NCBI GenBank assembly: GCA_949001935.1
Contig: CARJLX010000008.1
Coordinates: 1-29,528, forward strand
Source: an uncultured Eubacteriales bacterium
GTDB taxonomy: Bacteria; Bacillota; Clostridia; Christensenellales; UBA1242
Direction of reading: 5' to 3'
Length of the DNA stretch: 29,528 nucleotides
Position 1 is the stretch's first letter; each line of letters starts with the position of its first letter. The position numbers and the translations under genes were made by a program. A model generated the notes under the pieces. It was not told the DNA's origin and searched no databases. It worked only from the letters and a program-made list of their open reading frames with translations. Shown one piece after another: positions 8,162-14,617 of the stretch.

Positions 8162-8347
8162 TAGCAGAAAGCTACGCTGGATACTCTCCTTGCTTTCGCA
8201 AATTTCGCTTGATGTTGGCTTTTTGCGTCTTGCGACCAATCGAAAACGCTTATGCGTTTTGTCGCAACTCTCATGCGAAGAAGTGCGGTGTAAGCAAAAT
8301 AAATTTGGTTTGAATTTGAAAAGCAAGGTGATAAAAATCTTTTATAA

Positions 8348-8422
8348 TGGGGTATCGCCAAGTGGTAAGGCACAAGATTTTGATTCTTGCATTCGTTGGT
8401 TCAAATCCAGCTACCCCAGCCA
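8348..8422 (+). tRNA. tRNA-Gln (anticodon TTG)
   Basis: Acceptor TGGGGTA/TACCCCA, anticodon stem CAAGA/TCTTG with loop TTTTGAT (TTG), T loop TTCAAAT and encoded CCA. It is separated from tRNA-Gln(CTG) by 186 bases with no gene, which contain a small hairpin AAAACGC/GCGTTTT at 8231-8248. The two Gln genes look like a diverged tandem duplication. Confidence 0.95.
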
Positions 8423-8513
8423 TAGAAAATTTCGAAGAAATTTTCATTATCGGGTTCTCGAAAAATGCTTTAGTGTTTTTTGGAAAAGGAGCAAACAATC
8501 GAAATGGTGCAAC

Positions 8514-8533
8514 TTTTCGTGCAAGCACGAAAA
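8514..8533. other. Hairpin in spacer between tRNA-Gln and tRNA-Lys
   Basis: Perfect 9-bp arms TTTTCGTGC and GCACGAAAA with two bases between. The 136-base spacer 8423-8558 otherwise holds no gene; it also has a GAAAATTTC/GAAATTTTC hairpin right after tRNA-Gln. These are possible tRNA-processing or stabilising structures; neither has a terminator-like T run. Confidence 0.5.
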
Positions 8534-8558
8534 TAAGCAGGAGTGCCATTTGTGACGT

Positions 8559-8634
8559 GGTTCGCTAGCTCAGTCGGTAGAGCACTTGACTTTTAATCAA
8601 GGGGTCCCGGGTTCGAATCCCGGGCGAGCCACCA
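8559..8634 (+). tRNA. tRNA-Lys (anticodon TTT)
   Basis: Acceptor GGTTCGC/GCGAGCC, anticodon loop CTTTTAA (TTT), T arm CCGGG/CCCGG with TTCGAAT, and encoded CCA. It is the last gene of the cluster; the insertion sequence begins 21 bases downstream and no cluster terminator is seen between. Confidence 0.97.
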
Positions 8635-8665
8635 TATTGAGACTCTCCAGAAAAATGGTACCATT

Positions 8666-9832
8666 TTATTTGGACAGTCCATTTAAAACTTCTAATTCAT
8701 AGTCGGTTTCGACTTGGTTAGGAGTTTTATTTTTTAATGAGTTATGTGGTCTATAATCGTTATAGTATTGCATGTAAGAATCTACACTTTCTTTTAACTC
8801 ATCAAAAAATTCAAAGTTTTTTGAATTTATTTCTTCCTGTTTAAAATTTGAGAAAAAAGACTCTGCAACGCTATTGTCTAGTGGCGTTCCTTTACGTGAA
8901 AAAGATTGTTTCACTTTTAGCGAAAGTAAAAGATCTCTAAAATTTTTGCTGGTATAGTTAGTTCCTTGATCACTATGGAAGCATAAATTTTGTGGCCGAT
9001 TTCTTCCTTCAAAAGCATCTTTGAAAGTATTGACAGTGAGAGAATCATTGTTTTGACTAGAGAGCCGATAAGCGATTATTTTTCTTGAAAATAAATCTAG
9101 AATAACACACAAATAAAATTTTGCGCTTTTAACATTTAAATATGTAACATCACTGACCCAAAACTTGTTTGGCTCAGATTGAGTAAATTCTCTTTTTAGG
9201 AAATTTTTGTAGTATTTTGAATAATGATTTTCTTGAGATTGATAAACCTTGTTTTTACGGCGGTTGCTTTTAATGTTTAATTCCTTCATTAGTTTAGTAA
9301 CCTTAGAATCTTTGGTGTGAATATCCATACTTGCCAATTTAATTTGAATCTTTTTAGCACTAAATCTTTGGCCGCTTTCATTAAAAACTTTTAATATTTG
9401 TTCTTTTAGGAATTCGTTCCTTTTTTGGTTCTGCGTTTCGTTTACTCGTCGTAAATGATAATTATAAAAAGTGCCCTTGGGTAAATCTAGAGTTTTACAT
9501 AAAAATCTGATTGAATATCTATCTCCAAATGTGTTGATTATATTTTCTATCGCTTCTTCTTTTTGTCGAGTAGGTGAGTTTTTGCAACAATGTGAAAGTT
9601 CATACACTTCAAGCTCTTTTGTTTTCTTTTCTAGCAACTTGTTAGTTTCTTGTAATTCTTTATATGTAAATTTTTCACCAGTTATTGTATCAATTCTGAC
9701 AGTATATAACTTAAGCCAATTATACAAAGTGCTTTTTGATACCTGATATTTCTGGCAAATTAGTTTAGGGCTTATCTTTCTTTGATAATCATTGATTGCA
9801 TTGAGTCTTGCTTCTTTAGAAATTAATTTCAT
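8666..9832 (-). CDS. IS3-family transposase, OrfA and OrfB in one reading frame
   Basis: This 388-residue DDE transposase moves the surrounding element by a copy-out circle mechanism, as known for IS3 relatives. From the N-terminus there is a helix-turn-helix (ICQKYQVSKSTLYNWL), a leucine-rich coiled region, a second HTH-like segment, and a C-terminal rve integrase core. The catalytic triad is D228 (WVSDVTYL), D288 (FHSDQGTNY) and E324 (DNSVAESFF), giving the family's DD(35)E spacing. Most IS3 elements split this protein over two frames joined by -1 frameshifting; here it is continuous. The start is the ATG at 9832 because GGAGG lies 5 bases upstream; an in-frame TTG at 9844 would include that site. 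No internal stop is seen, so the gene appears intact. Confidence 0.93.
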   Translation of the reverse strand: MKLISKEARLNAINDYQRKISPKLICQKYQVSKSTLYNWLKLYTVRIDTITGEKFTYKELQETNKLLEKKTKELEVYELSHCCKNSPTRQKEEAIENIINTFGDRYSIRFLCKTLDLPKGTFYNYHLRRVNETQNQKRNEFLKEQILKVFNESGQRFSAKKIQIKLASMDIHTKDSKVTKLMKELNIKSNRRKNKVYQSQENHYSKYYKNFLKREFTQSEPNKFWVSDVTYLNVKSAKFYLCVILDLFSRKIIAYRLSSQNNDSLTVNTFKDAFEGRNRPQNLCFHSDQGTNYTSKNFRDLLLSLKVKQSFSRKGTPLDNSVAESFFSNFKQEEINSKNFEFFDELKESVDSYMQYYNDYRPHNSLKNKTPNQVETDYELEVLNGLSK

Positions 9833-9852
9833 TTTTGCCTCCAAAATTAAGA

Positions 9853-9861
9853 ATTATAGCA
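9853..9861 (-). promoter_or_regulatory. Extended -10 promoter in the IS terminal repeat
   Basis: The outermost bases of the transposase-proximal end read TGCTATAAT on the minus strand, an extended -10 (TGnTATAAT), 18 bases before the GGAGG of the transposase gene. No good -35 is visible outside the element, so expression may depend on the insertion site or on circle formation. Confidence 0.5.
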
Positions 9862-10032
9862 GGAAATGAAGAAAAGAAAAAATATATTTTAATTTAGGCT
9901 AGGATTTTAATAAAAGTTTAGCTAAAAAATTAAAAATATCTCGACATAATATTAAAAAATTGGCAGTTAATATTGAAAATTGAAAATTTGGATATGATAA
10001 TAAAAACAAGATTTTGTAAAATATTTATAAAA

Positions 10033-10094
10033 TTTCACATATTATGTAAATAAATATATTGACATTGTTTCACGAAAATGTTAAAATGTTTCAC
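10033..10094 (+). promoter_or_regulatory. Promoter and repeated TTTCAC sites of the Panacea module
   Basis: Perfect -35 TTGACA (10059-10064), 17 bases, -10 TAAAAT (10082-10087). Two direct repeats TGTTTCAC at 10066-10073 and 10087-10094 start 21 bases apart (two helical turns) and flank or overlap the -10; a third TTTCAC is at 10033-10038. This fits an autoregulatory operator. The 9862-10032 stretch before it is AT-rich and shows no gene. Confidence 0.65.
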
Positions 10095-10107
10095 AGGAGG
10101 AGTGAAG

Positions 10108-10617
10108 ATGAAAGGTTATATTGATGCAGTTGATTTGGCTTCTTACGTTGCAAAGAAGTATAAATATAAATTTAATAGTGATATTTCTAGCATTAAATTA
10201 CAAAAATCACTTTACTTTTTATTCGCATATTGGGGAGGTTTTGTAAGAAAAGCAAAACTTGCTGCGGGGGAAGGTCAAATTGAAGAATTAAATGAAGACT
10301 ATAAAGAGTATTTGTTTGACAATAAAATAGAAGCTTGGATATATGGGCCAGTTGTTGTGGATGTATATCATAAATTTGATAGAATAAATTTAGCGAACGA
10401 TTATGATTTGGCACAAAAAATTAGGGCATTGCCAAATGAGGTTTTGGCTTTTATTGATGACCTCTTAGATGATTTGTTTACTGTTAGTGACTTTAAATTG
10501 GTTGATATAAGTCATTCTGACGATTGCTGGAAGAAAAATTTTAAAGAAGACGATATAAAGCATAATAGAGAAATACATAAAGAAGACATTATTAATGAAT
10601 ATTCTACAAAGGGATAA
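10108..10617 (+). CDS. Panacea-domain (DUF4065) protein, probable antitoxin
   Basis: This is a 169-residue protein of the Panacea/SocA-like DUF4065 family. Visible family features are the segment SSIKLQKSLYFLFAYW (around residues 30-45), an insertion with KEYLFDNKIEAWIYGPVVVDVYHKF (around 70-95), and a helical C-terminal half. In published work Panacea proteins are promiscuous antitoxins (PanA) that neutralise many unrelated toxins encoded next to them; SocA of Caulobacter and phage GepA are relatives. Here the next gene overlaps it by 23 bases in the order antitoxin-toxin. AGGAGG lies 7 bases before the ATG at 10108; an upstream in-frame ATG at 10078 overlaps the -10 box and is rejected. The charged tail after SDDCWKK is lysine/glutamate rich. 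Confidence 0.85.
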   Translation: MKGYIDAVDLASYVAKKYKYKFNSDISSIKLQKSLYFLFAYWGGFVRKAKLAAGEGQIEELNEDYKEYLFDNKIEAWIYGPVVVDVYHKFDRINLANDYDLAQKIRALPNEVLAFIDDLLDDLFTVSDFKLVDISHSDDCWKKNFKEDDIKHNREIHKEDIINEYSTKG

Positions 10618-11182
10618 AATCTTTTCTAAATTTACAACTAGATTTGAGTTTAGAAAGAAGAGAGAAACTTATCTTATAAATGGCTTTCAAGGGGTGCGAA
10701 TAAAAAATGATTATTCAATAAATCAAGCACCTCTGTTTTTTATTAACTTTTTGTCAGTGACAGGGACATCTAAACAGAAGGCATTCTTATTAAAATTAAA
10801 GAGGGATAGTGTAAATAAAAATATTTTATCTAGTAAGGATTTTTATAACAGGTCGTTAGAAAATTATAAAACTGATGAAACCCAAAGGCTATTGTCAATT
10901 ATTAATAGTTATGAAGATACTAGCATTACCTCAATAACAGAACTTTTTAAATGTAAGTATAAAAATGAGGAAGGTTGCCAATTGTATTTAACTTATAATA
11001 GACAAGAGAATTGCATGGATGTAGTGCTTATAGATTTGTATCATCTAGCCTTACCCGCAGATTATCAGGTGAGAAAAAACACTACGTTACAGAAAAGTCC
11101 AGAAAAACAGTATAGGGATAAGGGGAAATATAATTATGATATAAAGAATATTTTAACGTATCAGCAGGACAAGCGGTCTTGA
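10595..11182 (+). CDS. Unrecognised protein partnered with Panacea gene, candidate toxin
   Basis: I do not recognise this 195-residue basic protein. It has no signal peptide, membrane segment or zinc motif. Notable stretches are KFTTRFEFRKKRETYLING near the N-terminus, a hydrophobic block APLFFINFLSVTG, and a strand-rich region CQLYLTYN followed by CMDVVLIDLYHLALPADY, after which comes a lysine-rich tail. The alternation of charged helix and strands suggests a small alpha/beta enzyme. It starts inside the 3' end of the Panacea gene (23-base overlap) with no good ribosome binding site, so translation is probably coupled, as in many toxin-antitoxin pairs. The toxin role is inferred from position only. 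It could also be an accessory protein of a phage-derived Panacea locus. Confidence 0.6.
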   Translation: MNILQRDKIFSKFTTRFEFRKKRETYLINGFQGVRIKNDYSINQAPLFFINFLSVTGTSKQKAFLLKLKRDSVNKNILSSKDFYNRSLENYKTDETQRLLSIINSYEDTSITSITELFKCKYKNEEGCQLYLTYNRQENCMDVVLIDLYHLALPADYQVRKNTTLQKSPEKQYRDKGKYNYDIKNILTYQQDKRS

Positions 11183-11435
11183 TTTAAATGGGAAGTGATC
11201 GGGGGTAAGATTGTTTTATTGGTTGAAAAAAGTTGAAATTCAAGTCTACAGCAACAATTCTATTAAATTTATTTTTTAATTCCTTGATAATTTTGATTTT
11301 TTATATTAAAATCAAAATATCGTAAAATCAAACAATGGAAATCAAAAACAAGACCTTTTGGACGGTTGAGACAGTTTCATTAATAAAAAAGCCTTTCATT
11401 AGTCACTTACTTTTGAAACTAGCGAAAAAACAAGA

Positions 11436-11471
11436 GAAACCTAAACCAAAACGGCTTAGGTTTTCTTTTTT
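11436..11471 (+). terminator. Rho-independent terminator
   Basis: Stem AACCTAA-ACC with GG-C-TTAGGTT, loop AAAAC, followed by TTCTTTTTT. It is 250 bases after the candidate toxin gene and may end that transcript or a small RNA. Confidence 0.55.
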
Positions 11472-11631
11472 GCCCTTACTCTCTCTTAACTGCAAAAAGA
11501 AACAAATATCTCTGCCGTTGTCAAGGTTGTCGTGAAAATAAATAATCTTCAAATCATAAGACACTTGCCTTGACCTTGACAACAAAGAATATTCGTTTAC
11601 ACTAGAAAATAGAGAGAAGAAAATAAAAAGC

Positions 11632-11675
11632 AAAAGAGCGGTTTGCGTTACGCTCTGCCAGCAACCGCTCTTTTT
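11632..11675 (+). terminator. Strong hairpin with T run
   Basis: AAAAGAGCGGTT (plus TGC) pairs with GC-AACCGCTCTTTT, giving 12 uninterrupted base pairs plus GC around a loop GTTACGCTCTGCCA, followed by T. No gene reads into it closely, so it may end a small RNA. The stem is nearly symmetrical and could work on both strands. Confidence 0.55.
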
Positions 11676-11692
11676 GCGACAAAGTTGTGTGA

Positions 11693-11754
11693 TAGGTGCG
11701 TGCTTGTCTGGCGAGGCGAAGCCGAGCCACTTGTATAAGACAAGCGCACGCCTA
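11693..11754. other. GC-rich nested hairpin
   Basis: Seventeen-base arms (11693-11709 and 11738-11754) pair with only two wobbles and one mismatch, and the interior folds as TGGC-GA-GGC GAA GCC-GA-GCCA. The base composition is far more GC-rich than the surroundings. It may be a structured RNA, a mobile-element end or a REP-like element. Confidence 0.5.
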
Positions 11755-11787
11755 AGTGCCATTTTACTGTTTCGATATGATATATAC

Positions 11788-11816
11788 TTGCGAAATATGG
11801 TAATATGTGGTATAAT
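11788..11816 (+). promoter_or_regulatory. Promoter of small membrane protein gene
   Basis: TTGCGA (11788-11793), 17 bases, perfect TATAAT (11811-11816). The predicted start is about 12 bases before the ATG at 11836, just before the CGAGG ribosome binding site. Confidence 0.75.
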
Positions 11817-11835
11817 CATAAAACGAGGTTATAGT

Positions 11836-12348
11836 ATGAGAGAAGGTTCAATGATTATTTCAAGTGTAGTTGTAGCATTTTTAATTCCCTTTATATTCGG
11901 AATGCTTAAAAAAGATATAAAATTAACAAATGAATTCAAAACTCACTTCGTAATAGATGTCAAATGGCTTATGAAGCTATCATTGGTTTTTATGATTATT
12001 ACATTCACTTTAACAATTCTTCTTAATATTTGTGTCGAACTCCCAATCTTCGCTAATATTATTTTAATTGTTTGCAATTTATCATACATTATATTAATTG
12101 TTGCCTGCCGATTTAAAATAGTTGTAAATGACAATGAAATATTATATACACCAAGTTTCGCAAAAAGAAAAAAATATGCTTTTAGCGACATATCTGTTAT
12201 AAGAATTAAAGAACTAAATAATGGAATTGTAAACTATAAATTATATATTGGTGATAAAAAGATTTTTTCTCTTTCAAATATGTTAAAAAATGTACAAGAG
12301 TTTATTAATATGGCAAGAGCAAATAATGTAAGATTTGAACAACAATAA
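11836..12348 (+). CDS. Membrane protein with C-terminal PH-like segment, unknown function
   Basis: This 170-residue protein is not recognised with certainty. It has three hydrophobic segments (about residues 6-24, 47-66 and 70-91), followed by a cytoplasmic strand-rich part: a strand FKIVVNDNEILYTP, then KKYAFSDISVIRIKE and LYIGDKKIFSLSNML, resembling bacterial PH-like domains of small Bacillota membrane proteins. The start is placed at 11836 because GAGG lies 7 bases upstream and a TATAAT promoter just before it; the open frame extends to 11674 but would include the promoter. An ATG at 11851 (MIISS) is an alternative. It is a single-gene unit with its own terminator, inside the accessory segment. 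Confidence 0.7.
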   Translation: MREGSMIISSVVVAFLIPFIFGMLKKDIKLTNEFKTHFVIDVKWLMKLSLVFMIITFTLTILLNICVELPIFANIILIVCNLSYIILIVACRFKIVVNDNEILYTPSFAKRKKYAFSDISVIRIKELNNGIVNYKLYIGDKKIFSLSNMLKNVQEFINMARANNVRFEQQ

Positions 12349-12382
12349 AATATTCACTTTGGATTACACTTGCTCCTACAAT

Positions 12383-12418
12383 AAAAAATACTTTATCTAG
12401 TCAGATAAAGTATTTTTT
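12383..12418 (+). terminator. Rho-independent terminator
   Basis: A perfect 16-bp stem AAAAAATACTTTATCT / AGATAAAGTATTTTTT with a 4-base loop and a T run. It ends the membrane protein transcript. Confidence 0.9.
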
Positions 12419-12508
12419 TGCTAGTTTCAAAAATTACTAACCTTAAAAGGCTTTTTTTATTTAATAATAATCAAAATTTGTTTTGTGACGATTGAAAACA
12501 ATATAAAA

Positions 12509-12536
12509 TTGAATTGAAAAATGCAAATAATATGAT
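12509..12536 (+). promoter_or_regulatory. Promoter of fucosidase gene, predicts a near-leaderless mRNA
   Basis: TTGAAT (12509-12514), 16 bases, TATGAT (12531-12536). The predicted start is about 12543, only some 5 bases before the ATG at 12548, and no Shine-Dalgarno sequence is present. The -10 is part of a perfect 14-bp palindrome ATATGATATCATAT (12530-12543). Confidence 0.5.
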
Positions 12537-12547
12537 ATCATATTTAT

Positions 12548-13549
12548 ATGAATTATGAATGGTTTAAAAATGCAAAGCAGGGATTGATGATACATTGGGG
12601 ATTGTATTCTGTTTTTGGTGGTGAGTATGAAGGAAAAATTGGTTGCAATTATGCAGAATGGGTGCAATCATATTTTAAAATACCTAATAAGGAAATGGAA
12701 AAGATTGCTAAAAAATTTAATCCTATAAAATTTAATGCTTATGATTGGGTGCAATTTGCAAAGGAGAACGGATTTAAATATATAATTTTTACAGCGAAGC
12801 ATCATGACGGGTTTGCAATGTTCAATTCGCAAGTTGATGATTATAATATTTGTAAGGCGACACCTTTTAGAAGAGATGTTGTAAAAGAGCTTGCTAATGC
12901 CTGTAATGAGTTAGGAGTTAGATTTGGGATTTACTATTCGCAAGACTTGGATTGGCATGAAGAAAATGGAGGGGGATTTAATACTGTCGTAAGTGATTGT
13001 GCGGGTTCTTCTTGGAATAACAACTGGGATTTTGATGAAGATTATAAAAATTTTGATGAGTATTTTTATAAAAAGTCATTACCACAAATTAGAGAATTGA
13101 TGATGAATTATGGAGATATTGCCATAGCATGGTTCGATATTCCCTTTACTTTATCAAAAAAACAAAGTAAGGAGATATATGACTTAGTAAAAAAATATCA
13201 ACCTAATTGTTTGATTAATTCTAGGTTGGGGAATGGGGTATATGATTATGTTTCTTTTGGTGATAATGAAATGCCTAATTCAAGTGAAGAATTAAAGAAG
13301 ATTAATTCAAGAGATAATGATATAAATGGTGTCAAGTCAAGTCCCTTTAATTTGTATGAAGCATGTTGCACTTTAAATCAATCATGGGGATACACAAAAC
13401 ATCCAAATTGGAAAGAAATTAATACACTAAGGCATAACAAACAAAGAGCAAACAGTTTAGGAATAAATTTTCTTGTTAATGTCGGTCCTGATGAATTTGG
13501 AGATTTTTCAGAAGAAGCAAAAGAATTATTAATAAAACTTGGAGAATAA
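12548..13549 (+). CDS. GH29 alpha-L-fucosidase, compact catalytic-domain form
   Basis: Family GH29 enzymes release L-fucose from glycans by a retaining mechanism. The 333-residue protein has the family landmarks: WFKNAKQGLMIHWGLYS at the N-terminus (HWG 16-18), YAEWVQSYF, FTAKHHDGFAMFNS (KHHDGF 84-89), FGIYYSQDLDW, and AIAWFDIP with D197 in the position of the nucleophile aspartate. C-terminal SWGYTKHPNWKE and FLVNVGPDEFGDF are also typical. There is no signal peptide or carbohydrate-binding module, so it should act in the cytoplasm on imported fucosylated oligosaccharides; it is at the short end for the family. No sugar transporter or fucose pathway gene is adjacent. It is monocistronic, without a Shine-Dalgarno site, in the accessory segment. 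Confidence 0.9.
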   Translation: MNYEWFKNAKQGLMIHWGLYSVFGGEYEGKIGCNYAEWVQSYFKIPNKEMEKIAKKFNPIKFNAYDWVQFAKENGFKYIIFTAKHHDGFAMFNSQVDDYNICKATPFRRDVVKELANACNELGVRFGIYYSQDLDWHEENGGGFNTVVSDCAGSSWNNNWDFDEDYKNFDEYFYKKSLPQIRELMMNYGDIAIAWFDIPFTLSKKQSKEIYDLVKKYQPNCLINSRLGNGVYDYVSFGDNEMPNSSEELKKINSRDNDINGVKSSPFNLYEACCTLNQSWGYTKHPNWKEINTLRHNKQRANSLGINFLVNVGPDEFGDFSEEAKELLIKLGE

Positions 13550-13557
13550 AGTAAATT

Positions 13558-13588
13558 GGATTTATGACATATATTAAATCCTTTTTTT
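13558..13588 (+). terminator. Rho-independent terminator after fucosidase
   Basis: GGATTTA (13558-13564) pairs with TAAATCC (13575-13581), followed by TTTTTTT. Confidence 0.7.
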
Positions 13589-13623
13589 ATTTACCATTTA
13601 AGTATAAAGTAAAAAAAATACAT

Positions 13624-13652
13624 TTGCTATTTTATTGTTTTTGTGATAAAAT
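13624..13652 (+). promoter_or_regulatory. Promoter of holB, predicts a leaderless mRNA
   Basis: TTGCTA (13624-13629), 17 bases, TAAAAT (13647-13652), then only AGGCT before the ATG at 13658. Transcription should begin at or next to the start codon. Confidence 0.5.
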
Positions 13653-13657
13653 AGGCT

Positions 13658-14617
13658 ATGCTTAAAGACGAGATTATAAAAACCCAAGATTTTTTGGCTC
13701 TTCAAAAAGAAGTTGAAAACGAAAAACTCTCTAAAACCATGCTTTTTATAAGCAAGGATTCTTTTTATGCTGAAGAATTTTGCAGGGCAATTGCTTGTTT
13801 AATATTTGATAACAAAAGCGATATAAATAGTGAAAATTCATTAAAAGTTTATGCGAATGCTCATCCAGACCTTAAAATTTACCCTGAAAAAGATAAAATT
13901 CTTGTTGCTGATGCAGAAAATATTGTTGGAGAAGCTTTTATTAAACCTATTTTTGCAAACAAAAAAGTGTTTGTCATTAAAAATATAGATGAGGCAATGG
14001 ATGCTCCACAAAATAAGCTACTTAAAATTTTGGAAGAACCACCTCATAATGTTTATTTTCTGTTGACTTGTTCTAACGTAGATAGAGTTTTGCCTACTAT
14101 TCGTTCGCGTTGTAATAAAATTGAACTTTCCAGACTTGATGACAAAACAATTAAAAGTTTGATAAAAGGGCTTGATGAAGAGAGTGAAAATTTAGCAATT
14201 TCTATTGGAGATGGTCAAATTGGCAAGGCTATGATGCTTGCAAATAAAAAGGATTTTATTTCTTTATGTCGTGATAGTGTTTCAATAATAACTAAATTAA
14301 AATCTAGTAAAGAGGTTTTGTTATTTTCTAAAAAACTTCAAGCGTATAAAGATGATTATCTTTTGATTTTTGAAATTCTTTCTGTTGTAATTAGCGACAT
14401 GATTAAAATTAAGGCTGGCAGGGGTGACCAAATTAAGCTTAAGGCGTTTGAATATGATTTTAAAGCTTGCTCAACTGAGTATACTATAAGGGCTTTATGC
14501 GAGATTGCGTTTAAGATAGATGAAGTTGTTAAAGGGCGTACTTACAATGTTAGCCCAGTGCTTACACTAGAAAACTTTTTACTTAAAATTTTGGAGGTTA
14601 AATATCTATGCAAATAG
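13658..14617 (+). CDS. holB: DNA polymerase III delta-prime subunit (HolB)
   Basis: HolB is a subunit of the clamp loader that places the sliding clamp on DNA. The 319-residue product has the AAA+ fold landmarks of delta-prime: AHPDLKIY, KVFVIKNIDEAMDAPQNKLL, LKILEEPPHNVYFLLTCS, and the sensor sequence TIRSRC (147-152, the SRC motif). No Walker A lysine motif is visible, as expected for this subunit, and the usual zinc-cysteine cluster also appears absent. It overlaps ricT by 10 bases, an order conserved with Bacillus holB-yaaT. The start follows the -10 box by 5 bases with no ribosome binding site, so translation may be leaderless. Confidence 0.9.
   Translation: MLKDEIIKTQDFLALQKEVENEKLSKTMLFISKDSFYAEEFCRAIACLIFDNKSDINSENSLKVYANAHPDLKIYPEKDKILVADAENIVGEAFIKPIFANKKVFVIKNIDEAMDAPQNKLLKILEEPPHNVYFLLTCSNVDRVLPTIRSRCNKIELSRLDDKTIKSLIKGLDEESENLAISIGDGQIGKAMMLANKKDFISLCRDSVSIITKLKSSKEVLLFSKKLQAYKDDYLLIFEILSVVISDMIKIKAGRGDQIKLKAFEYDFKACSTEYTIRALCEIAFKIDEVVKGRTYNVSPVLTLENFLLKILEVKYLCK

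Larger units (their letters stand above)
8656..9861 (-). mobile_element. IS3-family insertion sequence, about 1206 bp
   Basis: The boundaries come from imperfect terminal inverted repeats starting with TG. The left end begins TGGTACCATTTTATTTGGA (8656 onwards). The right end read on the minus strand begins TGCTATAATTCTTAATTTTG (9861 backwards) and continues GA. The ends share TG-TA, ATT and TTTGGA blocks, and TTTGGA at an end is common in IS3 relatives. One full-length transposase reads leftward and its stop codon lies in the left repeat. No matching 3-4 base target duplication is obvious (AAA at left, GGA at right), so either the ends are a few bases off or a flank has changed. The left end overlaps a 16-bp palindrome AAAATGGTACCATTTT (8652-8667). 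Confidence 0.8.
11183..11835. other. Intergenic region with several hairpins, no convincing gene
   Basis: About 650 bases without a supportable gene. It contains an 11-bp inverted repeat ATTTTGATTTT/AAAATCAAAAT (11290-11318), a terminator (11436-11471), a 10-bp inverted repeat GTTGTCAAGG/CCTTGACAAC with a 47-base spacer (11517-11526 and 11574-11583), a terminator-like hairpin (11632-11675) and a long GC-rich hairpin (11693-11754). A 66-codon frame at 11335-11535 runs through the first terminator, has no ribosome binding site and is lysine/leucine junk. One or two small RNAs ending at the terminators are possible. Confidence 0.5.

Noticed and set aside
8085..8555. Long open frames on both strands across the tRNA cluster
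   Set aside because: They read through tRNA-Gln genes; the apparent coding comes from structured RNA sequence.
9900..10019. Short helix-turn-helix-like remnant (DFNKSLAKKLKISRHNIKK) followed by an in-frame TGA
   Set aside because: Only about 26 codons, no start or ribosome binding site; TGA is a normal stop for whiA and other genes here, so recoding is unlikely. It may be a decayed gene fragment but cannot be supported.
11335..11535. 66-codon open frame on plus
   Set aside because: No ribosome binding site, low-complexity Lys/Leu composition, and it runs through a terminator hairpin.
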